From assembly GCA_947625385.1 (NCBI GenBank), contig CANQOB010000015.1, positions 1 to 38,401 of the forward strand: a DNA stretch of 38,401 nucleotides, in the 5' to 3' direction. Shown here one piece after another: positions 13,617 through 24,083 of the stretch; position 1 is the stretch's first letter; the number at the start of each line of letters is the position of its first letter. The position numbers and the translations under genes were made by a program. Below the pieces are notes generated by a model. It was given only the letters and a program-made list of their open reading frames with translations. It had not been told where the DNA came from and ran no database searches. The DNA is from an uncultured Clostridia bacterium (GTDB lineage Bacteria > Bacillota > Clostridia > Christensenellales > Borkfalkiaceae).

Positions 13617-14777
13617 ATGGCAAAGAAAGCATCCAACTATCTCACCCTGCGCGAGAGCCGCAAGATCATCCGGTACAATCTGAAACAGATGAAGTACTAT
13701 GAGAAGCTCAAACGGCGCAAGCGCGCAGCGGAAGAATATACGACGGTCATGCGGGACGAAGGGAACCTTCTCGAGATCGAGGGGCTCAAAACGTGCTTTT
13801 TTACAGACAGCGGCACGGTCATGTCCGTCAACGGCGTTACCTTCGATGTCCCCAAGAACAAGGTCGTGGGAGTCGTCGGGGAATCGGGCTGCGGAAAGAG
13901 CGTGACGTCTCTTTCCATCATGCAGCTCGTACAGGCGCCGCAGGGGCAGATCGTGGACGGGCAGATCAGGTTCAATTCGGAGAGCTTGGGTCGCGATGAA
14001 GAGGGGAGAAAACTCGCCTACGACATCGTGCGTATGCCCACGCAGGAGATGTACAGCATCCGCGGCAAGGACATCACCATGATCTTTCAGGAGCCCATGA
14101 CAAGTCTCAACCCGGTGTTCACTATCGGGTCTCAGCTCGACGAGGTCGCCTTCCTCATGAATCCCAAGGCGACCAAGGAGGAGGCGAAGGCGCAGAGCAT
14201 CGAGATGCTGAAAAAGGTGGGTATCTCGATGCCCGAGCACACCTATGACTGCTACCCGCACGAGCTTTCGGGCGGCATGCGCCAGCGCGTCATGATCGCC
14301 ATGGCGCTCGCGGGGAATCCCAAACTCATCATCGCGGACGAACCGACGACCGCGCTCGACGTCACCATTCAGGCGCAGATTCTCGAACTTCTCCGGGAAC
14401 TGCAAAAGTCGCAGGGCTGTTCCATCATGCTCATCACGCACGACCTCGGCGTCATCGCCGAGATGGCGGACGAAGTCGTCATCATGTATGCGGGGCGCGT
14501 CATCGAACGCGGGACCGCGCAGGAGATCTTCCATTCCCCCCTGCATCCCTACACCGTCGGCTTGCAGAAGAGCAAGCCGCTCATCACCTCCAAGGCGGGC
14601 GAGCCGCTGTATTCCATCCCGGGGCAGGTCCCCAATCCCATCAATTTGCCGGATACCTGCTATTTCAGGAACCGTTGCGACCGCTGCGTGCAAAAATGCG
14701 GGGAAAAATATCCCCCCGATATCCGCGTGACGGATACGCACACCGTGGCATGCTGGCTTTACGGGGAGGAGGAATAG
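13617..14777 (+). CDS. oppD: Oligopeptide ABC transporter ATP-binding protein OppD
   Basis: Encodes a 386-residue ATPase with all catalytic motifs: Walker [10 protein letters not shown]-loop [10 protein letters not shown], signature LSGGMRQR, Walker [13 protein letters not shown] and the H-loop THD. The C-terminal oligopeptide-transporter domain has the cysteine cluster [14 protein letters not shown]; such clusters have been reported to hold an Fe-S centre in some dipeptide transporters. A basic N-terminal extension of about 48 residues ([20 protein letters not shown]..) comes before the usual [11 protein letters not shown] start. It is predicted helical and is unusual for OppD. GAGGAA precedes the ATG. 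The stop lies one base before the oppF start, so the two are tightly coupled. Confidence 0.96.
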   Translation: MAKKASNYLTLRESRKIIRYNLKQMKYYEKLKRRKRAAEEYTTVMRDEGNLLEIEGLKTCFFTDSGTVMSVNGVTFDVPKNKVVGVVGESGCGKSVTSLSIMQLVQAPQGQIVDGQIRFNSESLGRDEEGRKLAYDIVRMPTQEMYSIRGKDITMIFQEPMTSLNPVFTIGSQLDEVAFLMNPKATKEEAKAQSIEMLKKVGISMPEHTYDCYPHELSGGMRQRVMIAMALAGNPKLIIADEPTTALDVTIQAQILELLRELQKSQGCSIMLITHDLGVIAEMADEVVIMYAGRVIERGTAQEIFHSPLHPYTVGLQKSKPLITSKAGEPLYSIPGQVPNPINLPDTCYFRNRCDRCVQKCGEKYPPDIRVTDTHTVACWLYGEEE

Positions 14778-14778
14778 T

Positions 14779-16095
14779 ATGAGCGAAAAATTCGAAAACG
14801 GCACAGCTCCCGCGACCGGTGAGGGGACGGCTCCCATCCTCCGCGTGGAACATCTGAAAAAATATTTCCCCATCAAACGCAACTTTTTCGGGAGACCCGT
14901 CGCCTTCCTGCGCGCGGTGGACGATGTAAGCTTTCAGGTCGAAGCGGGCTCCGCCATCGGCATCGTGGGCGAATCGGGCTGCGGCAAGACGACGCTCGGC
15001 AGAACCATCTTGCGGCTCTACGAGACGGACGGCGGCGAGATCGTCTTTCACGGCGACAATATCACGAAACTCAAACGCAAGGGTATGCAGAAGTACCGCA
15101 CGGAGATGCAGCTCATCTTTCAGGACCCCTATTCCAGTCTTTCCCCCCGCATGACGGTGGGGGCGATCATCGCCGAAGGGGTGCGCGCGCATCACATCGT
15201 GCCCCGCGAAAAGGTCCACGACTATGTGTTGGAGGTCATGAAGAAGTGCGGTTTGCAGCCGCAGTACTACGACCGGTATCCCCATGAGTTTTCGGGCGGT
15301 CAGCGCCAACGCATCTGTATCGCCCGCGCGCTCGCCGTCAGACCAAAACTCGTCGTCTGCGACGAACCCGTCTCCGCGCTCGACGTCTCCATCCAGGCAC
15401 AGATCATCAATCTGCTCAAAGAATTGCAGACGGCGGACGGTCTCACCTATCTCTTCATCTCCCACGACCTTTCCGTCGTAAAGTACATCTCCGACCAGAT
15501 CATGGTCATGTATCTCGGGAACGTGATGGAGCTCGGCGGGACGGAGAAGATCTTCGAAGAGCCTCTCCATCCCTATACGCAGGCGCTGTTCTCCGCCGTC
15601 CCCGTTCCCAATCCCGACGTGAAGATGAACCGCATCATCCTCGAAGGAGACATCCCGTCTCCGGCGAATCCGCCCGCAGGCTGCAAGTTCCACACGCGCT
15701 GCTCGCGGTGCATGAACGCCTGCCGGTTCCTGCAACCCAAATATACCGAGGTCGGCGAGGGGCACTTTGTCGCCTGTCACCTCTATGACAAAGAGATCGC
15801 CGCCGATGCGGAGCGCATCGACGCCGAATACGTCGAATGGCTGCAAGGGCAGATCGCCGCGGCGAAGAAATTCGCGCAGAAAGAGCCCCATCTCAAAGAG
15901 CTCGAACGCATGCGTCCCGACCTGTACACCAAGTGGCTCTCGGATGCCCTTTTGAGCGGGAAGCGACCCCTTGCGGGGAAGAAGGTGCGGGCACACCTCT
16001 TTGAGGAATTGGAGCGCATGGACGCGGAAGAATACGCCCGCGTCAAAGCGTGCGAAAACCCCGCGAAGGGGGAAGAGGAGGACTCGGATGCCTGA
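14779..16095 (+). CDS. oppF: Oligopeptide ABC transporter ATP-binding protein OppF, with C-terminal extension
   Basis: Encodes 438 residues. The ATPase part has Walker A GESGCGKT, Q-loop FQDPYSSLSP, signature FSGGQRQR, Walker B LVVCDEPVSALD and SHD. The family C-terminal domain carries the cysteine cluster GCKFHTRCSRCMNAC. OppF normally ends about 320-330 residues in, near VACHLY. Here about 100 more residues follow, mostly charged helix (DAEYVEWLQGQIAAAKKFAQ.., ELERMDAEEYARVK). This tail may contact the small membrane protein encoded next, whose start overlaps the end of this gene by eight bases; that contact is inference. GAGGAGGA precedes the ATG. Confidence 0.96.
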   Translation: MSEKFENGTAPATGEGTAPILRVEHLKKYFPIKRNFFGRPVAFLRAVDDVSFQVEAGSAIGIVGESGCGKTTLGRTILRLYETDGGEIVFHGDNITKLKRKGMQKYRTEMQLIFQDPYSSLSPRMTVGAIIAEGVRAHHIVPREKVHDYVLEVMKKCGLQPQYYDRYPHEFSGGQRQRICIARALAVRPKLVVCDEPVSALDVSIQAQIINLLKELQTADGLTYLFISHDLSVVKYISDQIMVMYLGNVMELGGTEKIFEEPLHPYTQALFSAVPVPNPDVKMNRIILEGDIPSPANPPAGCKFHTRCSRCMNACRFLQPKYTEVGEGHFVACHLYDKEIAADAERIDAEYVEWLQGQIAAAKKFAQKEPHLKELERMRPDLYTKWLSDALLSGKRPLAGKKVRAHLFEELERMDAEEYARVKACENPAKGEEEDSDA

Positions 16096-16345
16096 GAGTC
16101 CGCAGCCTCCCAAGAAGAAAAAGAAGAAAAGAGCGAAATACATCGACGACGGTCATACCGTGTACAGCATGGCGGGGCTCGACCCCGATGCGGAGCGAAA
16201 GAAGGGCGAAAACGTCCGTCTCACGCGCAAGGAACGGTGGGCGGCGATCCGCGCGGGACTTGCCCGCTACCTCCCCGTTCTGTTTCTGGTGCTCGCGTGC
16301 TTTCTCGCGGCAGCGGCGCTCCTGTATTTTTGGTTGATGTATTGA
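16088..16345 (+). CDS. Small single-span membrane protein linked to the opp operon
   Basis: Encodes 85 residues from ATG 16088, preceded by GAGGAGGA inside the end of oppF. The order is a very basic N-terminus (PPKKKKKKRAK), the segment YIDDGHTVYSMAGLDP, a charged linker (LTRKERWAAIRAGLARY), and one C-terminal membrane helix (LPVLFLVLACFLAAAALLYF). The YxDDGxT motif followed by a membrane helix recalls a family of small uncharacterised Clostridial proteins that I know only as hypothetical. Its overlap with oppF suggests equal production and a possible accessory role in the transporter. The subtilase gene starts 17 bases downstream. No function can be assigned. Confidence 0.82.
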   Translation: MPESPQPPKKKKKKRAKYIDDGHTVYSMAGLDPDAERKKGENVRLTRKERWAAIRAGLARYLPVLFLVLACFLAAAALLYFWLMY

Positions 16346-16362
16346 CACCACGGAGTAGAAAT

Positions 16363-19300
16363 ATGGCAAATTTGAAAAGGACAATGTGTATCTTGCTCGT
16401 ATGCGCGATGGGGCTGTTCTTTGCCTCCTGCGCCCCCGGGGACTCTTCTGCGGACACGCCGCAGATCGACCCCGAAAATCCGCAGGAGCTCCAACTGTTG
16501 CAGAGCGATTTCCGCCTCACGCCCGAGCAGCAGCTTTCGCGCATCAAGGCGGACCGTCTCATCGAGAACCAAGGATATTCGGCGGATGACGAAGTGGTCG
16601 CCGTGCTCTCTTTGAACGGGAACGCTCTCATCGACAGCTATCTCGACGGCGTTCGCGACGGCTCTGCGGGCGTCGCGGAGTATGCGCGCACCCAGCGGGG
16701 CGCGGAGGAAGAAAAGCGCATCGAGAGCGAGCAGAGCGCGCTCATCCGGAACCTGTATGCGGCAAATCTCATCCGCTCGGTAAATTACACCTATACGACG
16801 GTGCTCAACGCCGTCGCGGTGACGACGACCTATGCAAACTTTCTGCGGCTCGAAGGCATGGCGGGATTGAAGTCCGTCGCCCTCTCGGACACCTTTGACC
16901 GCCCGCAGGCGGCGGAGGGCGCCGATGCGTCCGCGATCGTCAACCCCGTCGATGTATATGAGACGGGAATCTTCAATTCGGGCACCGTGTCCGACCTCGG
17001 CATCACGGGAAAGGGGACTGCGGTCGCCATTCTCGATTCGGGGTTCGATTGCAGCCATCAGGTATTTCAAAAACAGCTCGACGAAAGCAAATTGCTGCTG
17101 ACGAAAGCGGGCATTGCGGAGATTCTTCCCGATTTCAACGCCAAAAAGACGACGGACGGCTTGAAGATCACCGATGTCTTTTACAGCGACAAGATTCCCT
17201 ACGTCTATGACTATGCGGACAAAGACCCCGATGTGTTCCCGTACGATTCCGAACACGGCACGCACGTTGCGGGCATCATCGGCGGCAGCGCGGAAGGCTA
17301 CACCGACAAGGACGGCAATCCCGCTCTCGACGGGGACGGCGAACCCATCCCCTTCCGCGGCGTTGCGCCGGACACCCAGCTCGTGCTCATGAAGGTGTTC
17401 CCCGATCTGAGCGAGGGCGCGGATACCGACGACATCCTTGCCGCGCTCGAGGACGCCGTGCGCCTCAACGTCGATGCGATCAACCTCTCTCTGGGCTCCT
17501 CCTGCGGATTTGCGCGCGAGCCTGACGGAGACGTCATCAACGACGTTTACGACAAGATCGGCGAGAGCGGCGTGAGCCTGCTCACCGCGGCGAGCAACAG
17601 TTACAGCGCAAGCTACGGCGGCGAACAGGGCAACACCAACTTCGTGACCAACCCCGATTCGGGCACGGTCGGCTCTCCCTCGACCTACGAGACGGCGCTC
17701 TCCGTCGCCTCCATCAGCGGCACCAAGAGCAAATACCTCGTCGCAAACGGCGAACAAGTCGTGTTCTTCGACGAATCCAACAACATGGCGGGGCTTCCCA
17801 ACGATTTCTTCAAGGAGATCTATGCTCAGAAGGGCTGGGGGCTCGATGAAGAGCACACGATCGAATATGTCACCGTCCCCGGGGACGGGCTGCGCGTCAA
17901 CTATACGACGCTTGTCGACGAAAACGGGGACAGCCTCGTCGAAGGCAGAGTCGCCCTCGTCCGCCGCGGGAACACTACCTTCGAGGACAAGGCGCTCCAA
18001 GCCAAGCGTGCGGGCGCGCTCGCGTGCATCATCTACAACAACATCGAGGGCGATATCCTCATGTCGATGGGCAAGAGCGACCATATCCCGACCGTTTCCA
18101 TCTCCCGCACCGCGGGCGTGCAAATGGCGCAGCGCGACGTCGGCACGCTGAAACTTTCCTATCACCAGCAGGCGGGTCCCTTCATGTCCGACTTTTCGAG
18201 CTGGGGACCGCTTCCCGACCTCACCCTCAAACCCGAGATCACGGCGCACGGCGGCAACATCACGTCCTCCGTGCCGGGCGGCGGATTCGACGAGATCAGC
18301 GGGACTTCGATGGCGACGCCCAACCTTTGCGGCATGGTCGTGCTGATCCGCCAATTCCTCAAAGAACAGCCGCGTTACAGCGAGTATTCGTGGAAACAGA
18401 TCTCCGACCTCGCCAACCAGATGCTCATGTCCACGGCGGGCATCATCCTCAACGAGGAGGGGATTCCCTATTCGCCGCGCAAACAGGGCGCGGGGCTTGC
18501 GAGCCTCTATAACGTCGTCCATGCCGAATCCTACCTCACGGTGGACGGCATCGACCGCTCCAAGATAGAGCTCTTCGACGACCCGGACAGAACGGGCGTG
18601 TACGAGATGGAGTTTAACGTCGTCAACGTCTCGGGCAAGGCAGAGACGTACGACCTCTCCCTGTTCGGCATGACGGAGACCGTCTCGACCTCGGACAACA
18701 AGCATGTCGCGGAGACGGGGCAGCAGCTTGCGGGCAGCTACACCGCGCAGATCGCGGAGGGCGGCGGCTCCCTTGCGGGAGACAGGCTCACCGTTCCCGC
18801 GAACGCGACGGTGAAACTCAAACTCGTCTATACGCTCACGCAGGCGGATAAAGATCTCATCGACGACCTCTTCCCTTACGGCATGTATGTCGAGGGATTC
18901 GTCAAACTCGAGGCGGCGGGGGAGACCGCGGTCGACCTCAATGTTCCCTTTCTCGCCTTCTACGGCGACTGGACGCAGGCGCCCATCTTCGACAAGACCT
19001 ACTACGAGGTGGAATCCGAGGCGCACGACGCGTCCATCGACGATGAGGACAAACTCAAAGCCGATTACTACGCGACGACGCCCTACGGCTCCTATCTCTA
19101 CAACTATCTCGTCGCGCTCGGCACCTATCTCTATGATATCGACACCTCCAAGTACGACGAGATTCCCGCCACCGAGGAGCACGCCGCCATCTCCGATGTG
19201 CGCGGCACGGTGGACGGCATCAGCGTCGTCTATGCGGGGCTTCTCCGCAACTGCAAAACGATGTCCTATACCATCACCGACAAGGTGACGGGGGAGGTCG

Positions 19301-22300
19301 TCTATGAATACGGGCTCACGAACGCGCGCAAGGCGTTCTCGCAGGGCGGCGGACCCATCCCCAACTATGAGATGCTGCGCATCAACGCGCTCGAACAGGG
19401 ATTTGTGAACAACCACACCTATGAGTTCACGATGAAGGGTCTCCTCGATTACAAGCGCGACGGGGCGCTCACGAATGTGCGCAACACATTCACCTTCAAC
19501 TTTACGCTCGACAACGAGGCGCCCATCATCGAATCGACGACCTACGAGAAAGAGTACGACCGCACGCTCAAAAAGGACCGCTATTATCTCAATCTGACGG
19601 TCTCCGACAACCAGAACGTCATGTCCGTCGCGCCCTTCATCTTCACCTCGTCCAGCATCAACAACCCGTCCATCTCCTATCTTACGGACAATCCCATCCC
19701 GGTGTACGGCGAAAAAGGCGAGGCGTCCACGGTGCGCATCGAGATCACCGATCTCCTCGAGGACGTCCGCTTCGACGAACTGGTCTCGAACGGCATCGGC
19801 ATTCTCGTGGACGACTACGCCCTCAACCAGAACGTATATATCTGCACGCTCCCGGGGACGGGCGGGGACTTCCAGTTCACCCGCACGGGGGCGCCCGACA
19901 GTTCGAGGAAGGCGACGCATTCCCTCGAAGTCGGCGAGATCGTCGACCTCACGCAGTATCTCTCCACGACGGATTCCACCGTGGACGAGGGCAAAGACTA
20001 TCTCAAATATCTCAACTGGACGTCGGATAACGAAAATGTTGCGACCGTACAGGAGGGGCAGGTGCTCGGAATCGCACCGGGCAGAACGACGGTCACCGTC
20101 CGCGACCCCATGATGGGCAAACAGGCGAGCATCATCGTCTCCGTCTCCGCACGGGCGGCGTCTTACACGCTCGATGAGGACGCCTATCTTGCGGAGCCCG
20201 TCTCGAAGAACGACGTCCCGGACGTGAACGGCGAAGCGCTCCGTTCTCTGCGGTTCGCCTACCTCGAAGCGGTGCACGCCCATGCCCGCGCGGGGCAGAC
20301 CGCGGGGCTCGATACGAGCAATATCGGCACGACGGGCTCGCGCACGTTCCTTTCGAGCCTGCCGGGCGGCGTCAGCTGTTACCCCGGGGAATCCTTCCGG
20401 CTCTACTACGACCTCGACCCGTGGTATGTCGCGGACCGCTATGAACTCACCTACGAATCGAGCAATCCCGACGTTGCCGATGTCGACCAAAACGGCATCG
20501 TCGTGGCGATGAAGCGCGGCTCGGCGACGATCACGCTCCGCGCGGCGGGTTCCAACATCCGCGCAAGCGTCCGCGTCACCGTCAACAGCGAATTCGTCAT
20601 CGACGATACCCGCACCCTTGTCGCCTATAAAGGGCGGGGGGGCGACGTGGTCATCCCCGACGACGAGGGCATCCTCTACATCGGCTCCTTTGCATTCAGC
20701 CTCTATACGACGGACTACGATTACGGCAAGGAACTTCCCGAGGACGACTTCGATGCGAACAAGATTCCCGCCGTCAACGAGAGCGTCCGCTCGGTGAAGG
20801 TCCCCGAGGGCGTCGAACAGATTCAAAAATACGCGTTCTACAACTGCACGGAACTCACCGAAGTGGAGCTCCCTTCGAGCATCAAATTCATCCGCGAATT
20901 TGCCTTCTATGAGGACGCGAAGCTCGAAAAAATCAACCTCGGAGACGTCGAGGTCATCGGCAGGAACGCCTTCTTCAAATGCGCGAAGCTCGGCACGACG
21001 GTCGGCGGACACGAGGGGACGGTCGATCTCGGCATCACGTATGCCATCGGCGACTCTGCGTTCGAAGGCTGTACCTCTCTCAAATATATCGACCTCACCG
21101 CCCTTCGCAACACGGGCGCACGCGCCTTTGCGAATTGCACCTCTTTGGCGCAGGCGGTGCTCGCCGAAAACACCAAACTGTCCGAAGAGATGTTCTGCGG
21201 CAGCGGGCTCGCCTCCGTAGACATCTATGAGACCAACGTCGTGCCCGTCCGCGCCTTTGCGGAATGCAAAGACCTCGTCAGCGCGGCCTTGCACAGCAGT
21301 CTCAATACCGTCGGCGACTTCGCCTTCGCGAATTGCCCGAACCTCTCGTCGGTGACGCTCCCCAACGGCGCGTTTGCCTTCGGAGAGGGCGTGTTCTCCG
21401 ACTGCCCCGAGCTGACGGAAGTGATCTTCCAAGCCGAGACAAGGCTTTCGCAGGCGTCCGCCAACGTGTTGAAGGGGACGAACGTCTCCAAATTCTCGGC
21501 AGACGGCAGCACGCTATACGCCGCCGGGGGCGACGGGAAGCTTCTCGTCACCAAGGACGGCACCACCGTCGTCCTTGCGGTGCCTAACGTACAAGACCCC
21601 GCCCAAGCTCTCGTGCTCGACGGATACACGGCGATCGCGAGCGGCGCATTCAGCGGCACCAACGTCACGGAGGTAGACCTTCGCTCGGTGACGAACATCG
21701 GCAGCTACGCCTTTGCGGGCTGCGAAGCTCTTGCGAGCGTCAAGCTCTCTCCGGACATCTCGCGCATCGGCGCACACGCGTTCGAAGGCTGCACCGCGCT
21801 CACATCGGTCAATCTCGACAAGGCGACCGCCGTGGACGCGTATGCGTTTGCGCGGACTGGGCTCAAAGCCGTCACGGTCGCCGCGAATGCGGTCTACGGC
21901 GAGGGCGCATTCCTCGAAGCGGCGCTCGAAACGGTCACGGTCGGCGCGAAGGCGAAATTCGAGCCCGATGCGTTCCAAAGCTGCGCTTCCCTGCATACGG
22001 TCAATATGCCGGCAGAGGGCGGCGTTCACTTCGGCGCAGGTTGCTTTGCCCATGACACGAAACTCGAAACCATCGACCTCTCCAAGATCGACGGAATCGT
22101 CGAATCGGAGTGCTTTCTCGACTGTACTTCCCTCACGGAAGCCAACCTCACGAATACGACCGACATCGGCGACAATGCCTTTGCGGACTGTTCGTCCCTG
22201 CGCACCGTGAACATTCCCGTTGCCGTGTCCATCGGCGAGGGTGCGTTCTCCCGCGCGACCGAGGGCGGCAGAGGGGCGGCGTTCACCGAGATCGTGCTCC

Positions 22301-24036
22301 CCGATTCTCTGAGATCGCTCGGGGAAGGCGCGTTCCTCGGCTGCGAAAACCTGCTCTCCGTCACGATTCCCGCGGGCATCGGGGAACTTCCGCCGTTTGC
22401 CTTTGCCTACTGCCTTGCGCTCGAAGAGGTCGTCCTCCCCGACGACGTGACCCGCATCGGCGAATGCGCCTTTTTGGGCTGTTCCGTCTTGGGGGACATC
22501 GACCTCGGCAAGGTCAAGACCATCGGCGTTGCGGCGTTCATGTCGAACTATGTGTTCGGCATGCTGACGGGCTCCTCGTCCTCGGGGACGATCGTCATCC
22601 ACACGCTCGAACACATCGACCTGTCCTCCGCCGAAGAGATCGGTCTGGGCGCGTTCGCGGGCAGCATGGTGACGGGAGAGATCTCCGCGCCCAACCTCAG
22701 AACGCTGGGAGGATACGCGTTCTATAAAGTCAACCGCTCAAATTATAACGGCGAGGTATATCCGACGGTGCTCTCCTTCGACGCGCCCAAGCTCGAAAGC
22801 ATCGGGATCTCCGCCTTCGAGGGCAACGTCAGCATGACGTCCTTCAAGATCTATCCCTCCGTCAAAGAGATCGGGGCGCTCGCCTTCTACGGTTGCGAGA
22901 AGCTCACCGCATTCACGGACGGGGACGGCAATGCGACCGCGGACATCAACGGCTATGCGAGCGTGAAGGACGGCGTCCTGTACACCCGTCTCTCCAACGG
23001 AAAGCGCATGCTCGCCTCCGTACCCGCCGCAAAACAGCTCGATTCGCTCATCGTCGAAGAGGGGACGTACCGCGTGGACGACTATGCGGGCAACGAGAAC
23101 AAGAACATCTCGACGATCGTTTTGCCCGACTCTCTCGAATATATCGGCGACCATGCGTTCTATAACTACACGGGGCTCAAAACGGTGGAATTCCGCTCCG
23201 TCACGGCGCCCGCTTTGGAGAGCGACGACATCAACTACGTCTATGGGCTCTATACGCTCAGCGAGGGCGACCCCGGATACGAGATCTTGCAGAACCGGTA
23301 CAGTCTCAACGGGTTCGAAAAGTACTATTTCAACTTCATCGGGTTGCTCGGCAAGCGCGCACCCATCACGATGGTGCTCCCCGCCAATGCCGACCTCTCG
23401 GGGTACGACTCCGTTGTCTATCTCGTCTACTTCGGCAGGGTGGAGGACGCGCCGCGCAGTACCTATGTTGCGATGGAGCAGAGCATGAAGCAGTTCCTCA
23501 CGCTCGCCGAGCGCGTAGCTTCAATCGAAACGGTCACGATGGCGGACGAACGGCTGATCTCGGAAGCCGTCGCCGCGCTCAACGCGACCAAACAGGACCC
23601 GACCGAGTTCGGCATCGACAGAGCGCGGTGGGATGAGCTGGCGGCGAAAGTGACGGCGGCGAACGAAAGAATCGCGCGCATCAAGGTCGAAAATGCGCCG
23701 AAGGCGGTGCGCCTCGTGCAGGCGCTGCTCGACGGATTGCCCGAAGTCTATGACGGAACGGCGGCATGCAAGGAGAAGTTGGACGCGGCGACGGCGGCGA
23801 TCGAATCTCTCTCCGTCGACGACAGAAGCGTGCTCATTCTCGGCAGATACAATTCGCTCATGAGCTCGTACGAGAACTACGGGCAGGGCGGCGGCGATAC
23901 GCCGGGCGTCCAAGGCGGCGAAGGGGGACTGAGCGCGGGCGCCATCGCGGGCATCGCGGTCGCATCGGCGGCGGTCGTCATCGGCGCCGTGGTCGCCGTC
24001 CTCCTCATACGGCGCAAAAAGTCCGCAAACAAATAA
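16363..24036 (+). CDS. Giant subtilase (S8) lipoprotein with BspA-type LRRs and C-terminal membrane anchor
   Basis: Encodes 2557 residues from ATG 16363 (GGAG upstream; the longer frame has no signal peptide). The lipobox FASC gives lipidated Cys23. A subtilisin-type serine protease follows, with Asp225 (AVAILDSGFDC), His298 (EHGTHVAG), oxyanion Asn412 (TAASNS) and Ser649 (SGTSMATPN). A protease-associated domain near 490-600 is inserted before the Ser motif, as in lactocepin and C5a-peptidase types. Fn3-like and beta domains come next, then two Big2-like domains near 1200-1265 and 1335-1405. About 870 residues (about 1415-2285) are LRR_5/BspA repeats of the IGxxAFxxCxxLxxVxLP kind. A helical region (about 2380-2510) and a membrane helix (about 2526-2550) end in RRKKSANK. 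It would therefore be tethered at both ends and cleave bound extracellular protein. All catalytic residues are present. Confidence 0.95.
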   Translation: MANLKRTMCILLVCAMGLFFASCAPGDSSADTPQIDPENPQELQLLQSDFRLTPEQQLSRIKADRLIENQGYSADDEVVAVLSLNGNALIDSYLDGVRDGSAGVAEYARTQRGAEEEKRIESEQSALIRNLYAANLIRSVNYTYTTVLNAVAVTTTYANFLRLEGMAGLKSVALSDTFDRPQAAEGADASAIVNPVDVYETGIFNSGTVSDLGITGKGTAVAILDSGFDCSHQVFQKQLDESKLLLTKAGIAEILPDFNAKKTTDGLKITDVFYSDKIPYVYDYADKDPDVFPYDSEHGTHVAGIIGGSAEGYTDKDGNPALDGDGEPIPFRGVAPDTQLVLMKVFPDLSEGADTDDILAALEDAVRLNVDAINLSLGSSCGFAREPDGDVINDVYDKIGESGVSLLTAASNSYSASYGGEQGNTNFVTNPDSGTVGSPSTYETALSVASISGTKSKYLVANGEQVVFFDESNNMAGLPNDFFKEIYAQKGWGLDEEHTIEYVTVPGDGLRVNYTTLVDENGDSLVEGRVALVRRGNTTFEDKALQAKRAGALACIIYNNIEGDILMSMGKSDHIPTVSISRTAGVQMAQRDVGTLKLSYHQQAGPFMSDFSSWGPLPDLTLKPEITAHGGNITSSVPGGGFDEISGTSMATPNLCGMVVLIRQFLKEQPRYSEYSWKQISDLANQMLMSTAGIILNEEGIPYSPRKQGAGLASLYNVVHAESYLTVDGIDRSKIELFDDPDRTGVYEMEFNVVNVSGKAETYDLSLFGMTETVSTSDNKHVAETGQQLAGSYTAQIAEGGGSLAGDRLTVPANATVKLKLVYTLTQADKDLIDDLFPYGMYVEGFVKLEAAGETAVDLNVPFLAFYGDWTQAPIFDKTYYEVESEAHDASIDDEDKLKADYYATTPYGSYLYNYLVALGTYLYDIDTSKYDEIPATEEHAAISDVRGTVDGISVVYAGLLRNCKTMSYTITDKVTGEVVYEYGLTNARKAFSQGGGPIPNYEMLRINALEQGFVNNHTYEFTMKGLLDYKRDGALTNVRNTFTFNFTLDNEAPIIESTTYEKEYDRTLKKDRYYLNLTVSDNQNVMSVAPFIFTSSSINNPSISYLTDNPIPVYGEKGEASTVRIEITDLLEDVRFDELVSNGIGILVDDYALNQNVYICTLPGTGGDFQFTRTGAPDSSRKATHSLEVGEIVDLTQYLSTTDSTVDEGKDYLKYLNWTSDNENVATVQEGQVLGIAPGRTTVTVRDPMMGKQASIIVSVSARAASYTLDEDAYLAEPVSKNDVPDVNGEALRSLRFAYLEAVHAHARAGQTAGLDTSNIGTTGSRTFLSSLPGGVSCYPGESFRLYYDLDPWYVADRYELTYESSNPDVADVDQNGIVVAMKRGSATITLRAAGSNIRASVRVTVNSEFVIDDTRTLVAYKGRGGDVVIPDDEGILYIGSFAFSLYTTDYDYGKELPEDDFDANKIPAVNESVRSVKVPEGVEQIQKYAFYNCTELTEVELPSSIKFIREFAFYEDAKLEKINLGDVEVIGRNAFFKCAKLGTTVGGHEGTVDLGITYAIGDSAFEGCTSLKYIDLTALRNTGARAFANCTSLAQAVLAENTKLSEEMFCGSGLASVDIYETNVVPVRAFAECKDLVSAALHSSLNTVGDFAFANCPNLSSVTLPNGAFAFGEGVFSDCPELTEVIFQAETRLSQASANVLKGTNVSKFSADGSTLYAAGGDGKLLVTKDGTTVVLAVPNVQDPAQALVLDGYTAIASGAFSGTNVTEVDLRSVTNIGSYAFAGCEALASVKLSPDISRIGAHAFEGCTALTSVNLDKATAVDAYAFARTGLKAVTVAANAVYGEGAFLEAALETVTVGAKAKFEPDAFQSCASLHTVNMPAEGGVHFGAGCFAHDTKLETIDLSKIDGIVESECFLDCTSLTEANLTNTTDIGDNAFADCSSLRTVNIPVAVSIGEGAFSRATEGGRGAAFTEIVLPDSLRSLGEGAFLGCENLLSVTIPAGIGELPPFAFAYCLALEEVVLPDDVTRIGECAFLGCSVLGDIDLGKVKTIGVAAFMSNYVFGMLTGSSSSGTIVIHTLEHIDLSSAEEIGLGAFAGSMVTGEISAPNLRTLGGYAFYKVNRSNYNGEVYPTVLSFDAPKLESIGISAFEGNVSMTSFKIYPSVKEIGALAFYGCEKLTAFTDGDGNATADINGYASVKDGVLYTRLSNGKRMLASVPAAKQLDSLIVEEGTYRVDDYAGNENKNISTIVLPDSLEYIGDHAFYNYTGLKTVEFRSVTAPALESDDINYVYGLYTLSEGDPGYEILQNRYSLNGFEKYYFNFIGLLGKRAPITMVLPANADLSGYDSVVYLVYFGRVEDAPRSTYVAMEQSMKQFLTLAERVASIETVTMADERLISEAVAALNATKQDPTEFGIDRARWDELAAKVTAANERIARIKVENAPKAVRLVQALLDGLPEVYDGTAACKEKLDAATAAIESLSVDDRSVLILGRYNSLMSSYENYGQGGGDTPGVQGGEGGLSAGAIAGIAVASAAVVIGAVVAVLLIRRKKSANK

Positions 24037-24044
24037 GACGAACA

Positions 24045-24058
24045 GCGCCGCAAGGCGC
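24045..24058 (+). promoter_or_regulatory. Intercistronic hairpin with GCAA tetraloop
   Basis: GCGCC/GGCGC closes a GNRA loop (GCAA) nine bases after the subtilase stop, with no U-tract. It could stabilise or mark the 3' end of the upstream mRNA segment after processing. It is unlikely to stop transcription by itself. Confidence 0.4.
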
Positions 24059-24083
24059 ACACGAACACCCAAAGGAGACAGAT

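Noticed and set aside
16267-21432. A 1721-codon minus-strand frame opposite the subtilase
   Set aside because: It has the same composition artefact. The plus strand encodes an intact S8 catalytic triad in the same region.
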